Shown: positions 1 to 9,956, counted from the stretch's first letter. The stretch is 64,000 bases of DNA from Moellerella wisconsensis ATCC 35017 (GCF_001294465.1 NZ_LGAA01000026.1:310001-374000), one strand, 5' to 3'. Notes: generated from the sequence alone by a model not told the origin. Program-made: numbers and translations.

Positions 1-109
1 ATAATAAGGCGCAACTAAGGCCCATTTGAGAAATCTGTAGTGCGGCGCGCATACCTGCCCCCCCCGCACCAATAACGATAGCGTCAAACTCTCTTACTGG
101 CAGTTTCAT
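1..109 (-). CDS. sdhA: Succinate dehydrogenase flavoprotein subunit, 5' end only
   Basis: Only the first 36 codons are inside the window; the gene runs off the left edge. The protein begins [19 protein letters not shown] and continues [11 protein letters not shown]. This is the N-terminal FAD-binding Rossmann motif (GxGGAG) of the SdhA subunit, which oxidises succinate to fumarate at the inner membrane. The ATG lies directly after the sdhD stop codon with no spacer, so the two are probably translationally coupled within sdhCDAB. A run of eight G residues encodes the Gly-Gly-Ala-Gly turn, a homopolymer where a sequencing error would frameshift the gene; the frame reads correctly here. Confidence 0.93.
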   Translation of the reverse strand, partial: MKLPVREFDAIVIGAGGAGMRAALQISQMGLSCALL

Positions 110-454
110 TTATACACCCCACACCACAATTGTTCCGTAAATTAAGTAAGCCAGCAGCACCACAACTAATAAAAATTGTAGAACTAGGCGCAACGCGACC
201 GGTTTAATATAGTCAGTCAATACCTGCCACAAACCTATCCATGCGTGTACTAAAATCGATAACAATGTAAGGACAGTAAATACTTTAGTTACTGAGGAGG
301 CAAAGAAACCACGCCAAACTTCGTAAGTTATATCGTTAATAGCCACAAAGCCAACAAGATAAATCACATATAAAGCGATGATGATTGCAGAGGCGCGGAT
401 CAGTAACCAATCGTGGATACCGGAACGACCAAAAGTAGATGCATTGCTTACCAT
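110..454 (-). CDS. sdhD: Succinate dehydrogenase membrane anchor subunit SdhD
   Basis: 114 residues with three hydrophobic segments, about residues 16-38, 58-78 and 88-112, the normal form of the small cytochrome b556 anchor. The N-terminus ([22 protein letters not shown], shown here only in part) matches enterobacterial SdhD. The second segment carries the [13 protein letters not shown] motif, with the Asp and Tyr of the quinone site. It anchors SdhAB to the membrane and helps pass electrons to ubiquinone. It overlaps the end of sdhC by 7 bp and abuts sdhA, so it sits inside the sdhCDAB operon. Confidence 0.95.
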   Translation of the reverse strand: MVSNASTFGRSGIHDWLLIRASAIIIALYVIYLVGFVAINDITYEVWRGFFASSVTKVFTVLTLLSILVHAWIGLWQVLTDYIKPVALRLVLQFLLVVVLLAYLIYGTIVVWGV

Positions 455-825
455 ACCAATACCCCCGCTAGAATTGACAAGATGATGGTGATAGCAAATG
501 CGGCTTTTGCAGAAAAATTACCTACCGCTAATGTTTCGTCAATAACACCGAAATCCATCAGCATATGACGAATACCGCCACAGATATGGTAGGCCAATGC
601 AGTAAGAATGCCCCAAAGAATAAACTTAGCAAAAAAGCCAGTCATTAATTCAGACGCATATTGAAATCCATCTGGCGAAGATAGAGAGGTGCCCAATAAC
701 CACAGCAGTATACCAACTGCGATAAAGGTAATTACGCCAGAGACACGGTGTAAGATCGAGGCGATAGCAGTGATCGGAAATTGGATCGTCTGCAAATCAA
801 GGTTGACAGGTCTTTGTTTTTTCAC
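448..825 (-). CDS. sdhC: Succinate dehydrogenase cytochrome b556 subunit SdhC
   Basis: 125 residues, three membrane segments and the conserved N-terminal block [29 protein letters not shown] contributes to the quinone site, and the His of [11 protein letters not shown] is the region of the haem ligand. The start is a GTG: an in-frame TAA lies two codons upstream, so the protein is about four residues shorter at the N-terminus than E. coli SdhC. No strong Shine-Dalgarno lies near this GTG. A purine-rich GGAGGAAGG block lies 31 nt upstream, too far to serve as the ribosome site. First gene of the operon, divergent from gltA. Confidence 0.94.
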   Translation of the reverse strand: MKKQRPVNLDLQTIQFPITAIASILHRVSGVITFIAVGILLWLLGTSLSSPDGFQYASELMTGFFAKFILWGILTALAYHICGGIRHMLMDFGVIDETLAVGNFSAKAAFAITIILSILAGVLVW

Positions 826-856
826 AATTTAGCCCACACAGCTCTTTTATTATTTT

Positions 857-887
857 CCTTCCTCCGGACCTGGGGCGGGAAATCATA
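857..887 (-). promoter_or_regulatory. Possible sdhCDAB promoter and conserved leader block
   Basis: On the minus strand a TATGAT -10-like hexamer lies at 887-882, with only a weak TTGTAT -35 about 19 bp upstream. The transcript would carry the purine block GGAGGAAGG (865-857) in its leader, 31 nt before the sdhC GTG. In E. coli the sdh leader is a known target of small RNAs. A similar role here is inference only. Confidence 0.35.
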
Positions 888-1070
888 CAGCGCTACGGGA
901 TACAAAATACAACTTAACTAAAACTTTAATCCATCATGTTTAAAAAAGTTGTACGTTGATTACGCTGGGTGCTCCTACATCAGGCAATCCGGAGACCTTG
1001 CCGCAGTATATGTGCTTCACATCATCATTACAATTCCCACACAATATGTTTGGAGACATTTAGCCTGAAC

Positions 1071-1086
1071 AGTGAGAAGGATCACG
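1071..1086. promoter_or_regulatory. CRP-like site in the sdh/gltA region
   Basis: AGTGAGAAGGATCACG is a near-palindrome of the CRP form TGTGA-N6-TCACA, matching 4 of 5 in each half. It lies about 80 bp upstream of the start expected from the gltA promoter candidate. CRP control of sdh and gltA is known in E. coli. The site here is a visual match only. Confidence 0.45.
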
Positions 1087-1120
1087 ATTTAAACAATTTA
1101 TATAAATTCGCTCGTCTCAT

Positions 1121-1149
1121 TTGACAAAGAATCAACATTTACTTTACAT
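1121..1149 (+). promoter_or_regulatory. Possible gltA promoter
   Basis: A perfect TTGACA -35 hexamer at 1121-1126 is followed, after 17 bp, by a poor -10 (TTACAT, 1144-1149). The strong -35 with a weak -10 suits a regulated promoter. It would give a leader of about 300 nt before gltA. A closer promoter cannot be excluded. Confidence 0.4.
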
Positions 1150-1176
1150 ATAGGGCTAGCAAATAGACTAAATGCC

Positions 1177-1185
1177 GTTAATTAA
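1177..1185. promoter_or_regulatory. ArcA-like box upstream of gltA
   Basis: GTTAATTAA matches the ArcA core (GTTAATTA followed by A or T) and lies just downstream of the expected gltA start point, where a bound repressor would block transcription. ArcA represses gltA and sdh in E. coli under low oxygen. The match is short and occurs in AT-rich DNA, so it could be chance. Confidence 0.35.
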
Positions 1186-1465
1186 GATTATCGGCAGGAA
1201 AAGCAAAAACAAAAGTTATGAAATAATTGTTATCCATACAAAGTTTAGTGTTATTGTGGAATAAAACAACAATAGAACATAACATCGACATCGACAGACC
1301 TGTTAACAACCTATAAAAATATTGTTGGCACAAATTAAATTATATATGTTTGTGTGATAGCTGCCTGATTTCCTTCATGCACTAATGGCACAATGCCGTA
1401 AGACACAGTATAACGCTAAGATTAGGTTGTTAGGGGTTGATTATCGCGCGCTAAGGAGACAGTAA

Positions 1466-2770
1466 ATGGCTGATAACAAAGCTAAGCTAACCATTGAGAG
1501 TGCTGGCAGCAGTGAAAAATCTATTGATTTGGGTATCCTAACTCCAACATTAGGCCAACCGGTTATTGATGTACGAGCGCTTGGTTCTAAAGGGTATTTT
1601 ACCTACGATCCCGGCTTCACATCCACCGCGTCCTGTGAATCAAAAATCACCTTTATTGACGGTGATAAAGGTATCTTACTGCACCGTGGCTTCCCGATTG
1701 ATCAGCTTGCGACGCAATCGACCTACCTCGAAGTTTGCTATATTTTGCTGTATGGCGAGATCCCGACTGTCGAACAGTATGAAGAATTCAAATATACGGT
1801 GACTCGCCACACTATGATCCATGAGCAAATCACCCGTCTGCTGCAAGGCTTCCGCCGCGATTCACATCCAATGGCAGTGCTCTGTGGTGTTACTGGTGCG
1901 CTAGCTGCTTTCTATCATGATGCACTAGATGTTAATAATCCACGTCACCGTGATATTACCGCCTACCGTCTGCTGTCCAAAATGCCGACTGTCGCCGCAA
2001 TGTGTTATAAATACTCCATCGGCCAACCTTTTATTTATCCACGTAATGACTTGTCATACGCAGGTAACTTCTTGCATATGATGTTCGCTACACCATGTGA
2101 AGAATACAAAGTAAATCCGGTGCTAGAACGTGCAATGGACAGAATTCTTATTCTACATGCTGATCACGAACAAAATGCATCGACTTCTACCGTGCGTACC
2201 GCCGGCTCTTCTGGCGCTAATCCATTCGCCTGTATAGCGGCAGGTATCGCATCACTATGGGGACCCGCACATGGCGGGGCTAACGAAGCCTGCTTGCGGA
2301 TGCTCGAAGAGATCAAAACCGTAGAGCATATCCCTGAGTTTATTAACCGCGCTAAAGATAAAAACGATTCATTCCGTCTGATGGGCTTTGGTCACCGCGT
2401 ATATAAAAATCATGACCCACGAGCCACCGTTATGCGCGAAACCTGCCATGAAGTTCTCACCGAACTGGGTCTAAACGACAGTTTGTTAGAAGTGGCTATG
2501 GAGTTAGAACGCATCGCATTAAACGACCCATACTTTATTGAGAAAAAACTGTATCCAAACGTGGATTTCTATTCAGGTATCATACTGAAAGCTATGGGAA
2601 TTCCATCAACAATGTTTACAGTGATTTTTGCTATTGCTCGTACTATTGGTTGGATTGCGCACTGGAATGAAATGCATGATGATGGCCTAAAAATCGCGCG
2701 TCCACGCCAGCTTTATACCGGTTATGATAAACGTGATTTTAAAAGTAATACCATTAACAGCCAAAAATAA
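1466..2770 (+). CDS. gltA: Citrate synthase (type II, NADH-sensitive)
   Basis: 434 residues, close to the 427 of E. coli GltA. It condenses acetyl-CoA and oxaloacetate to citrate, the entry step of the TCA cycle. Visible catalytic blocks are [11 protein letters not shown], the active-site His in [15 protein letters not shown] and the catalytic Asp in PNVDFYSG. The N-terminal domain of the hexameric, NADH-inhibited class is present. The ATG has a good AAGGAGA ribosome site at 1453-1459. It is monocistronic: divergent from sdhCDAB and closed by a hairpin terminator 63 bp downstream. A second reading frame inside the 5' third is only a shadow. Confidence 0.97.
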   Translation: MADNKAKLTIESAGSSEKSIDLGILTPTLGQPVIDVRALGSKGYFTYDPGFTSTASCESKITFIDGDKGILLHRGFPIDQLATQSTYLEVCYILLYGEIPTVEQYEEFKYTVTRHTMIHEQITRLLQGFRRDSHPMAVLCGVTGALAAFYHDALDVNNPRHRDITAYRLLSKMPTVAAMCYKYSIGQPFIYPRNDLSYAGNFLHMMFATPCEEYKVNPVLERAMDRILILHADHEQNASTSTVRTAGSSGANPFACIAAGIASLWGPAHGGANEACLRMLEEIKTVEHIPEFINRAKDKNDSFRLMGFGHRVYKNHDPRATVMRETCHEVLTELGLNDSLLEVAMELERIALNDPYFIEKKLYPNVDFYSGIILKAMGIPSTMFTVIFAIARTIGWIAHWNEMHDDGLKIARPRQLYTGYDKRDFKSNTINSQK

Positions 2771-2833
2771 TTGCTGAAAAATACCGCTCGACTAACGATC
2801 TAAAGCTAAAGATATCTGCCCTACAACAGAACT

Positions 2834-2859
2834 AAAACCCCACATTCGTGGGGTTTTTT
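2834..2859 (+). terminator. gltA terminator
   Basis: Perfect 7-bp stem ACCCCAC/GTGGGGT with the 4-nt loop ATTC, followed by TTTTT. It lies 63 bp after the gltA stop and has the A-tract/T-tract form of an intrinsic terminator. Confidence 0.9.
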
Positions 2860-3240
2860 ATCTCTTATTTACAGCAATTATTAATACTAGCCGCCTATTT
2901 TAACTGGCCAAATCTATCTATTATTTCTGTTTAATCGACCCCATCGAGCCAATATCAAGCAGGTGAATGTAAAAAATATAATTTTACCGTCCCTATTTTC
3001 ATCGATAATTAGGTATATAAAATTTATACAAATGCGATATCAATCACATTTTAGAATATTAATTAATTCAATTATTTGCCGATAAAGACTAATTTTAGAG
3101 AAATAAACCGCATATTTTAAGCGGATTAAATATTAGAATAGCTAGCTAGTGGATTAATGATATGTGAATGATACTCAAAAAATCAGCTGATGCTGGGCTG
3201 TCATTGTGCGATTTATATGGGTTCATCAATAATTAGGCCA
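2860..3240. other. AT-rich non-coding gap between gltA and ybgI
   Basis: About 380 bp between two converging genes, bounded by their terminators. I see no ORF, RNA gene or clear repeat in it. Confidence 0.5.
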
Positions 3241-3244
3241 AATA

Positions 3245-3267
3245 AAAGCGGTCAATTTGACCGCTTT
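3245..3267 (-). terminator. ybgI terminator
   Basis: Perfect 10-bp stem AAAGCGGTCA/TGACCGCTTT with a 3-nt loop. On the minus strand it is followed by TATT. It lies 43 bp beyond the ybgI stop. Confidence 0.8.
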
Positions 3268-3309
3268 AGCGAGAGAAGCTCAACTATAATCTATCGTCAG
3301 ACAGGCTCA

Positions 3310-4053
3310 TTAGGCTGGATTATCGATATCAACAAAAGTAACATCCAGATTATGTTCATCGGCTAACCATTTTCCCAGTGCCATAATGCCAAAACGTTCG
3401 GTTGCATGATGCCCGGCAGAGAAGAAATGGATCCCCATTTCACGCGCAATATGGATAGTTTGTTCAGAAACTTCACCGGTCACAAATGCATCGACACCAA
3501 ACTCGGCAGCTTGTTGAATAAAGCCTTGCCCACCGCCGGTACACCAAGCGATTTGACGGATTTCATCTTTTGCATTATCGCCACAGTGCAATACTTTACG
3601 TCCCATGCGATGCTCTAAACGTGCAAGTAATTCTGCCGCTGGAATCGGCTGATCAAAAAAACCAAACGGTAGCAGAGGCTCAATATAACCATCCACTTTC
3701 ACTCCCATTTGATAGGCTAATTGAATATTATTGCCATATTCAGGGTGTGCATCTAATGGTAAATGATAACCATACAAATTAATTTCATTACACAGTAAGG
3801 TTTGTAAACGCTTACGTTTCATTCCTTTAATAACGACCGGTTCATTTTTCCAAAAATAGCCATGATGAACAATAATCGCGTCCGCATCTAGCTCTACAGC
3901 TTTATCCAATAATGCTTGGCAAGCGGTCACGCCAGTGACAACTTTTTGTACATGCGGTCGCCCTTCTACTTGCAATCCATTAGGCGCATAATCCTGAAAT
4001 TCATTAACTTTTAATTCATTATTAATCAGGTTTTCTAGAAATAAATTACGCAT
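3310..4053 (-). CDS. ybgI: NIF3-family dinuclear metal-binding protein YbgI
   Basis: 247 residues, the same length as E. coli YbgI and similar along the full length. The NIF3 fold binds two metal ions. The ligand motifs are visible: the His pair in IIVHHGYFW, the Asp/His region in LPLDAHPEYGNN and the C-terminal AGHHATERFG. Family members form hexameric rings. The cellular reaction is not settled; it has been linked to GTP cyclohydrolase-like chemistry and to radiation resistance. The ATG has an AAGGATC ribosome site 8 nt upstream. In E. coli it belongs to another cluster near nei; here it stands alone, converging on gltA. Confidence 0.9.
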   Translation of the reverse strand: MRNLFLENLINNELKVNEFQDYAPNGLQVEGRPHVQKVVTGVTACQALLDKAVELDADAIIVHHGYFWKNEPVVIKGMKRKRLQTLLCNEINLYGYHLPLDAHPEYGNNIQLAYQMGVKVDGYIEPLLPFGFFDQPIPAAELLARLEHRMGRKVLHCGDNAKDEIRQIAWCTGGGQGFIQQAAEFGVDAFVTGEVSEQTIHIAREMGIHFFSAGHHATERFGIMALGKWLADEHNLDVTFVDIDNPA

Positions 4054-4551
4054 CGTTTGATCCTTTTACCGCTTAATAAATCACACCTTGGCTATGTTTA
4101 TAACGCCAATAACAGTTATTAATATTAGCACAAACCGCGCGATTACTCTCTGCAGAGAAAAAAACAATCATGGAAAATAAATAAAAAATCATAACACGAC
4201 AATTATGTTGAGCACCTTACAGCACAGCGTTATTCATTATATTATTGGCGCTGAGCAACACTACTTTCATCATCTTGTCTAAAATTAGGGATACTAATAT
4301 AGCTTTAAAATATAGCTTAAAGAAAAATTTAGCCTAGAATTAATTGTCAGCCAGAGAATTAATCATCAATAACCGCCTCCGGGATACAAGCACTGCGGCA
4401 GGATGCCATCAATCAGCGAATATAAAACTATTCATCTTAATTCTGCGTATTAATTATGCCCACATCATTGCCTGTAACCAAAAACTTATCATCCATTATT
4501 TACTATTTTTTTAACGCTTAATTTTATACATTAGGTTTAGGTAAACACCCA
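4054..4551. other. Non-coding gap between ybfA and ybgI with small duplications
   Basis: About 500 bp, AT-rich, presumably holding the ybgI promoter on the minus strand. It contains a 13-bp tandem pair at 4297-4322 and a weaker pair around 4336-4370 (AGAATTAATTGTCAGCC, then a degenerate copy). No gene was seen. Confidence 0.5.
4297..4322. repeat. 13-bp direct tandem pair
   Basis: ATATAGCTTTAAA is followed immediately by ATATAGCTTAAAG; the units differ at two positions. One of several short head-to-tail duplications in the gaps of this window. Confidence 0.7.
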
Positions 4552-4764
4552 TTAAGAGCGTTTAGTCATTTCTAACGTCAATTCCGATTGCTCTAACCAA
4601 ACGGGTTTATCACTTGTTTTGGCCCATACACGGTGCAAATAGCTATAAAAACGCCCGCGATCTCGATAAAAGATCATAATTGGAAAAGCAAGAACGCCAA
4701 CAATAACAGCGGCAGTACGGCGTAAGATAATCTGACGTTGGGTATATTCGCGATAATATGTCAT
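4552..4764 (-). CDS. ybfA: YbfA family small membrane protein
   Basis: 70 residues, similar to E. coli YbfA over its length: an N-terminal [16 protein letters not shown], one hydrophobic segment (about residues 17-34), then the highly conserved [18 protein letters not shown]. Function is unknown. The ATG at 4764 is chosen over an adjacent upstream GTG because an AGGGGG ribosome site lies 7 nt before it. A single transmembrane helix with a cytoplasmic tail seems likely. It is divergent from the EamA gene. Confidence 0.85.
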   Translation of the reverse strand: MTYYREYTQRQIILRRTAAVIVGVLAFPIMIFYRDRGRFYSYLHRVWAKTSDKPVWLEQSELTLEMTKRS

Positions 4765-4806
4765 CACCGATCCCCCTATAATATTACATCGTAGATAATG
4801 GTTATT

Positions 4807-4838
4807 ATTGGTAAATACATAGATTGGTAAATACTAAA
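4807..4838. repeat. 16-bp direct tandem pair upstream of ybfA
   Basis: ATTGGTAAATACATAG is followed directly by ATTGGTAAATACTAAA (13 of 16 identical). It lies 43 bp upstream of the ybfA start, where its promoter is expected. Confidence 0.75.
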
Positions 4839-5146
4839 AATAACCGCTTAAATAATCACTAACTTAAATCGATTAGGTTAATACGCTGAAATTTTACGCC
4901 ATGTCGTGTAATTTTACTACTCATCTGACCACTTTTATTGTGATAAAATTCACTATAAATGGGTAACACCTGTAACTGACTTACAATTAGCAACAAATTA
5001 ATATCATTTGATGGTTATTTGTAGCATATCAATAACATTAAACGGCAATACCTTACCGCTAATTTGAACGCAAAATGTCATACACATTTAAGTCAATATA
5101 TTCTATCATTCCAATCTATTCATAATGAGAATGAGATTTATTGTCT

Positions 5147-5575
5147 ATGAGCGTTTGGCTTATTTATGCATTGCTATCAGCGATCACCGCTGCTTTAGTG
5201 GCTATTTTCGGAAAAATTGGTTTACAAAATCTAGATGCCAATACAGCGACTGCGATTCGTGCGGTTATCATGGCGATATTTTTAGTCGGTGTGGTGGTTG
5301 TTCAAGGCAAATTGAATTTGATCAGTGAAATTATTGCAAATAAAAAAGCCATTGTTTTTATTGCATTAAGTGGGATTGCTGGGGCACTATCGTGGCTATT
5401 CTATTTTTTAGCCATCAAAAATGGCAACGTATCTCAAGTTGCGCCAATTGACAAACTCAGTGTGGTATTTGCCGTTATTTTTGCGGTCATTTTATTTGGC
5501 GAAAAACTGTCGTTAGTCGCAGCTGGAGGCGTGGCATTGATCACTGCTGGCGCGTTAATGGTCGCTTTGGGCTAA
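5147..5575 (+). CDS. Single-domain EamA/DMT family transporter
   Basis: 142 residues with about five hydrophobic segments (near 2-20, 30-50, 65-85, 90-110 and 118-140). It is a single EamA unit, the half-size form of the drug/metabolite transporter superfamily that works as a dimer. The substrate is unknown. The APIDKLSVVFAVIFAVILFGE stretch near the end is typical of the family. ATG at 5147 fits a GAGA ribosome site better than an upstream TTG. The sequence ATAATGAGAATGAGATT just before it resembles one half of a Fur box. It shares a bidirectional terminator with glnS. Confidence 0.8.
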   Translation: MSVWLIYALLSAITAALVAIFGKIGLQNLDANTATAIRAVIMAIFLVGVVVVQGKLNLISEIIANKKAIVFIALSGIAGALSWLFYFLAIKNGNVSQVAPIDKLSVVFAVIFAVILFGEKLSLVAAGGVALITAGALMVALG

Positions 5576-5650
5576 AATCTAAAAGTAACTAGTCGCTCAC
5601 ACAATCAACTTTATCGCGGTATAAAATTAAACTAATTACTCTTACTCAAA

Positions 5651-5680
5651 AAAAACCCGCCATGAAATTAGCGGGTTTTT
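5651..5680. terminator. Bidirectional terminator, eamA-like gene / glnS
   Basis: Perfect 10-bp stem AAAAACCCGC/GCGGGTTTTT around a 10-nt loop. The A and T tracts make it work in both directions, between two converging genes. Confidence 0.88.
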
Positions 5681-5706
5681 AGTCTGATAATTAGAAATAA
5701 ACGCGA

Positions 5707-7377
5707 TTAGCCTTTATTTTCAATCTTCGTCCAAGTATCTCTCAGACCAACAGTGCGATTAAACACCAATTTATCTGTACTGCTTAGGCGATTATCAACA
5801 CAGAAATAACCTTCACGCTCAAACTGATACGGTTTTTCTGGTTCAGCTGCTCGTAATCCTGGCTCAACAAAGCCTTGGCGGATCACTAATGATTCGGCAT
5901 TAATTGTTGATAAGAAATCTTCTTCTGCGCCTGGGTTTGGCACAGTAAACAGACGATCATAAAGACGAATTTCAGCCGGCGCTGCATGCTGAGCACTGAC
6001 CCAATGAATAACACCTCTTACTTTGCGGCCATCAGCAGGATCTTTATTCAACGTATCAGCATCATAGGTGCAATAAATCGTGGTGATATTGCCTTCAGCA
6101 TCTTTCTCAACACGCTCTGCTTTAATGATATACGCATTACGCAAACGCACTTCTTTATCCAGCACTAAACGCTTGTACTGACGGTTAGCTTCTTCACGGA
6201 AATCAGCACGATCGATATAAATTTCACGACTGAAAGGCACTTGACGAGTTCCCATCTCCGGTTTATTCGGATGATTAGGCATCGTCAGCATTTCTTCGCC
6301 TTCTGGCATGTTTTCAATCACTAAGCGAACGGGATCGATTACTGCCATGGCGCGTGGTGCGTTTTCATTTAAATCATCACGAATACACGATTCTAATGAG
6401 GCCATTTCAACATTGTTATCTTGTTTAGTCACACCAATGCGCTGACAAAATTCACGGATTGATGCCGCTGTATAACCACGGCGACGTAAACCTGAAACTG
6501 TTGGCATACGGGGATCATCCCAGCCATCGACAACTTTTTCAGTCACCAATTGGTTCAGTTTACGTTTTGACATCACGGTGTATTCAAGATTTAAACGCGA
6601 AAACTCGTACTGTCTTGGGTGACAATCAATCGAAATATTGTCTAATACCCAGTCATACAAACGGCGATTATCTTGGAATTCAAGAGTACACAGTGAATGA
6701 GTAATTCCTTCCAATGCATCAGAAATACAATGGGTAAAATCGTACATCGGGTAGATGCACCATTTATCGGCAGATTGGTGATGATGAGCAAATTTAATCC
6801 GATAAATAACCGGATCGCGCATCACAATAAAAGGTGATGCCATATCAATTTTAGCTCGCAAACACGCAGTACCTTCGGCAAATTCACCGGCACGCATTTT
6901 TTCAAATAGCGCTAAGTTTTCTTCTACTGTTCTGTCACGATATGGGCTATTTTTGCCCGGTTGCTTTAACGTGCCACGGTATTCACGAATTTGTTCTGGG
7001 CTAAGTTCATCAACATAAGCTAAGCCTTTGTTAATCAGCTCAATTGCATATTGATAAAGTGTATCGAAATAGTCCGATGAATAATGAACCTTTCCGCTCC
7101 ACTCAAATCCTAACCATTTGACGTCATTCTGGATAGAATTAACATATTCCACATCTTCTTTCACTGGATTGGTATCATCAAAACGCAAATTACATTGCCC
7201 TTGATAATCTTTCGCGATACCAAAATTCAGGCAGATTGATTTAGCGTGTCCAATATGCAAATAGCCATTTGGTTCTGGGGGAAAACGCGTATGAACAGTC
7301 GCATGTTTTCCAGTGGCCAGATCTTCATCTATGATCTGACGAATAAAGTTTGTTGGGCGGGCATCAGCCTCATTCAT
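5707..7377 (-). CDS. glnS: Glutaminyl-tRNA synthetase
   Basis: 556 residues, close to E. coli GlnS (554). A class I synthetase that charges tRNA-Gln, several copies of which lie about 7 kb away. Visible are the HIGH-type motif in [14 protein letters not shown], the KMSKS-type motif VMSKRK and the C-terminal beta-barrel anticodon-binding region. The ATG at 7377 gives the conserved start [20 protein letters not shown]. Two further ATGs upstream sit too close to the GAGGA ribosome site. In E. coli glnS is also next to nagE. Here a terminator separates the two. Confidence 0.97.
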   Translation of the reverse strand: MNEADARPTNFIRQIIDEDLATGKHATVHTRFPPEPNGYLHIGHAKSICLNFGIAKDYQGQCNLRFDDTNPVKEDVEYVNSIQNDVKWLGFEWSGKVHYSSDYFDTLYQYAIELINKGLAYVDELSPEQIREYRGTLKQPGKNSPYRDRTVEENLALFEKMRAGEFAEGTACLRAKIDMASPFIVMRDPVIYRIKFAHHHQSADKWCIYPMYDFTHCISDALEGITHSLCTLEFQDNRRLYDWVLDNISIDCHPRQYEFSRLNLEYTVMSKRKLNQLVTEKVVDGWDDPRMPTVSGLRRRGYTAASIREFCQRIGVTKQDNNVEMASLESCIRDDLNENAPRAMAVIDPVRLVIENMPEGEEMLTMPNHPNKPEMGTRQVPFSREIYIDRADFREEANRQYKRLVLDKEVRLRNAYIIKAERVEKDAEGNITTIYCTYDADTLNKDPADGRKVRGVIHWVSAQHAAPAEIRLYDRLFTVPNPGAEEDFLSTINAESLVIRQGFVEPGLRAAEPEKPYQFEREGYFCVDNRLSSTDKLVFNRTVGLRDTWTKIENKG

Positions 7378-7612
7378 TGTCATCATTCCTCAATGCAAAA
7401 GCGCGATAATAACCGTGTATATTCTACTATAAAACAGTAGGAAACAACCGTTTGATGTTATTCGCGGGGGGAAAAGCTAAATTTATTATTCAGTATGAAA
7501 TAATTCAACTTTATTTGAAAGTTATTCTGCAATATATATTGCTATTACAATACGATGAATAACCTAATTTTTTTACTTTATCATGTCACAGCTAATTATT
7601 TTATCATTGGCG

Positions 7613-7654
7613 GCTAAAAGACAAAAAATGATAGCTAAAAGTAAAAAATCAAAT
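7613..7654. repeat. 21-bp direct tandem pair
   Basis: The first unit begins GCTAAAAGACAAAAAATGAT and the second, immediately after, begins GCTAAAAGTAAAAAATCAAA; they match with one small gap. It lies between the nagE terminator and glnS. Confidence 0.65.
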
Positions 7655-7665
7655 CCACAAAATAA

Positions 7666-7693
7666 AAACAGGGAAGACTTCGCTCCCCTGTTT
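7666..7693 (-). terminator. nagE terminator
   Basis: On the minus strand, stem AAACAGGG/CCCTGTTT encloses a 12-nt loop and is followed by TTATTTT. It lies about 64 bp beyond the nagE stop. Confidence 0.8.
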
Positions 7694-7756
7694 AACAACG
7701 ATAATTTAATCGCTACGGCTTATTAGCGGCGACTTAACCGTCAATATAAACCGCCT

Positions 7757-9784
7757 TTATTTAAGGATCCGATATAGAACCGTTTCACCGGCTTTAACTT
7801 CGCCAGTTGCCAGAATTTCTATCTCAGCATAATCGTCGATATTACTAATAATTACAGGGCTAATCATTGACTTAGCATTAGCGTTTAAATACGCCAAATC
7901 TAAATTCAAAATAGGCTGTCCAGCGTCAACTACTGTACCTTCCTCGACTAAACGCGAGCAACCTTTACCTTTCAATGCCACAGTATCAATCCCCATATGG
8001 ACTATCAGCTCTACGCCATTATCGGTTTCAATACAAAAAGCATGATTAGTTTCAAAGATTTTAACCACTGTTCCTGCGGCTGGTGCTAAAACTTCGCTGC
8101 TAGTCGGTTTGATAGCCACGCCGTCGCCAACAATTCGGCTAGAAAAAGCTTCATCAGGTACATCATCCAGTGTATATAATTGACCACTGACCGGTGCAAC
8201 TAACGATAATACCACTTCGCCTTTGGCTTCTTTAACCACCGCTTGCTGTTGCGGCTGAGAAGCTACAGCCACGCTTGCTGCTGCAACCGAACCTTTAGCG
8301 ATAACTTCACCCATTGCGCTAGCAATTAATTCTGCTCGCGTACCGACAATCACTTGAACACTTTGCTTATTTAAACGAATAACACCAGAAGCGCCTAAAC
8401 GTTTAGCAACGGCATCATTGACACGTTCGGAATCTTTTACCGCCAAGCGTAAACGCGTTATACACGCATCAATATTAGTAATATTTTCGCTGCCACCCAC
8501 CGCAGCAATATATTGACGAGCTTCTTTTTGAATATCAGTATCAGTTGTATCTGCCGGGCTTACATTTTCATCATAACCATCGACAGTTTCATCTTCTGCA
8601 TTCTCTTCACGACCAGGTGTCATTAAATTGAATTTTTTAATCACTGTACGGAAAATAATATAATATAAGCAGAAGAAAACTAAGCCCTGAACAATCAACA
8701 TATACCAATGAACAGCTAATGGATTACGCGATTGCAACAGCATATCAACCAGACCCGCACTGAAGCCAAAGCCTGAAATCCACTCCATCGTTGCAGCAAT
8801 ATAAACCGAAACCCCGGTTAAGAACGCATGAATAACATACAGTACTGGCGCCACAAACATGAATGAGAATTCTAAGGGCTCAGTGATACCAGTAAAGAAG
8901 GCGGCGAAAGCCCCCGCCATCATAATACCCGCCACTTTAGCTTTATTTTCAGGCTTAGCACAATGATAAATAGCTAATGCCGCTCCCGGCAGACCAAACA
9001 TCATCACCGCAAAGAAACCTGCTTGGTAACGACCAGTAATTCCCGGAGTCGCTAAGCCTTCTTCAATCGATTTAGCACCACCAAGGAAATTAGGAATATC
9101 GTTAATGCCCGCAACATCAAACCAAAATACCGAGTTCAATGCATGATGTAAGCCAACAGGAATTAATAAACGGTTAAAGAACGCATAAATCCCTGCACCG
9201 ACCGAGCCGAGATCTTTAATACTTTCACCAAAAGCCACCAGCGCGTTATAAATGAATGGCCATACATACATTAAAATGAAAGCCAATAAAATCATTAAGA
9301 ACGAAACAAGGATCGGAACCAAGCGCCGTCCACTAAAGAATGACAACGCGCGAGGCAGCTCAACACCGCTATAGCGGTTATACAATTCAGCAGACAACAC
9401 ACCGACTAGAATGCCGACAAACTGGTTATTAATATGATTAAATGCCGTAGGTACCTGATCTAAAGGTATGCTCATTATCATTGAATAAGAGCCCGGGGCG
9501 CAGAGTGTAGTGACAACCAGGAATCCCACAAAGCCGGTTAATGCTGCCGCACCATCTTTATCTTTCGACATCCCGTAGGCAATACCGATAGCAAACAATA
9601 CCGACATATTATCGATAATGGCCGCACCGGATTTGATTAATAAGGCAGCAATTGCACTATTTGCTCCCCAACCGTTAGGATCGACCCAGTAACCAATCCC
9701 CATTAAAATTGCAGCAGCCGGTAATACCGCGACCGGGACCATCAATGCCCGCCCTATCCGCTGTAAATAGCTCAGAATATTCAC
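7757..9784 (-). CDS. nagE: PTS N-acetylglucosamine transporter EIICBA
   Basis: 675 residues, slightly longer than the 648 of E. coli. It takes up N-acetylglucosamine and phosphorylates it to GlcNAc-6-P. Order: an EIIC membrane domain (about 1-375), a linker rich in Asp and Glu, EIIB with phosphocysteine Cys441 in NIDACITRLRL, a linker with AAASVAVASQPQQQ, then EIIA with the phosphorylated His596 in VHMGIDTVALKG. The start is GTG with an AGGGGAA ribosome site. It is divergent from nagBAC, sharing a control region with a NagC-like palindrome and a CRP-like site. Confidence 0.96.
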   Translation of the reverse strand: MNILSYLQRIGRALMVPVAVLPAAAILMGIGYWVDPNGWGANSAIAALLIKSGAAIIDNMSVLFAIGIAYGMSKDKDGAAALTGFVGFLVVTTLCAPGSYSMIMSIPLDQVPTAFNHINNQFVGILVGVLSAELYNRYSGVELPRALSFFSGRRLVPILVSFLMILLAFILMYVWPFIYNALVAFGESIKDLGSVGAGIYAFFNRLLIPVGLHHALNSVFWFDVAGINDIPNFLGGAKSIEEGLATPGITGRYQAGFFAVMMFGLPGAALAIYHCAKPENKAKVAGIMMAGAFAAFFTGITEPLEFSFMFVAPVLYVIHAFLTGVSVYIAATMEWISGFGFSAGLVDMLLQSRNPLAVHWYMLIVQGLVFFCLYYIIFRTVIKKFNLMTPGREENAEDETVDGYDENVSPADTTDTDIQKEARQYIAAVGGSENITNIDACITRLRLAVKDSERVNDAVAKRLGASGVIRLNKQSVQVIVGTRAELIASAMGEVIAKGSVAAASVAVASQPQQQAVVKEAKGEVVLSLVAPVSGQLYTLDDVPDEAFSSRIVGDGVAIKPTSSEVLAPAAGTVVKIFETNHAFCIETDNGVELIVHMGIDTVALKGKGCSRLVEEGTVVDAGQPILNLDLAYLNANAKSMISPVIISNIDDYAEIEILATGEVKAGETVLYRILK

Positions 9785-9906
9785 TAAATTCCCCTTTTAT
9801 AGCCCATAGTTACGGGATTTTATTTGGCCTAATTCTTTTTAAGCAGTATTAAGTTAACCCAATAAAGAATTATATATGTATGTACCGCAATACATAGTTT
9901 AAATTA

Positions 9907-9930
9907 ATTATTTCGCGATGCGAAAAAAAT
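9907..9930. promoter_or_regulatory. Probable NagC operator
   Basis: TTTCGC-GAT-GCGAAA is a perfect dyad flanked by A/T-rich arms (TTAA before, AAAAT after), the form of NagC binding sites. It lies 123 bp upstream of the nagE start, in the shared control region. Confidence 0.6.
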
Positions 9931-9940
9931 AACACTCAAA

Positions 9941-9956
9941 TGTGATTAACTTCAAG
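9941..9956. promoter_or_regulatory. CRP-like site in the nagE-nagB region
   Basis: TGTGATTAACTTCAAG has a perfect left half (TGTGA) and a 3-of-5 right half (TCAAG). The E. coli nag control region also contains a CRP site between NagC operators, which supports the call. Confidence 0.45.

Larger units (their letters stand above)
826..1465. other. sdhC-gltA divergent control region
   Basis: 640 bp without a gene. It should hold the promoters of both TCA-cycle units. Visible candidates are an sdh promoter near 882-887, a CRP-like site at 1071-1086, a gltA promoter at 1121-1149 and an ArcA-like box at 1177-1185. No ORF with a plausible ribosome site was seen. Confidence 0.6.
7378..7756. other. 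nagE-glnS intergenic region
   Basis: About 380 bp on the minus-strand path from nagE to glnS. It contains the nagE terminator (7666-7693), a 21-bp tandem duplication (7613-7654) and presumably the glnS promoter. No gene was seen. Confidence 0.55.

Noticed and set aside
5122-5140. Fur box before the EamA gene
   Set aside because: Only the left half matches (ATAATGAGAAT); the right half does not, and it overlaps the ribosome site.
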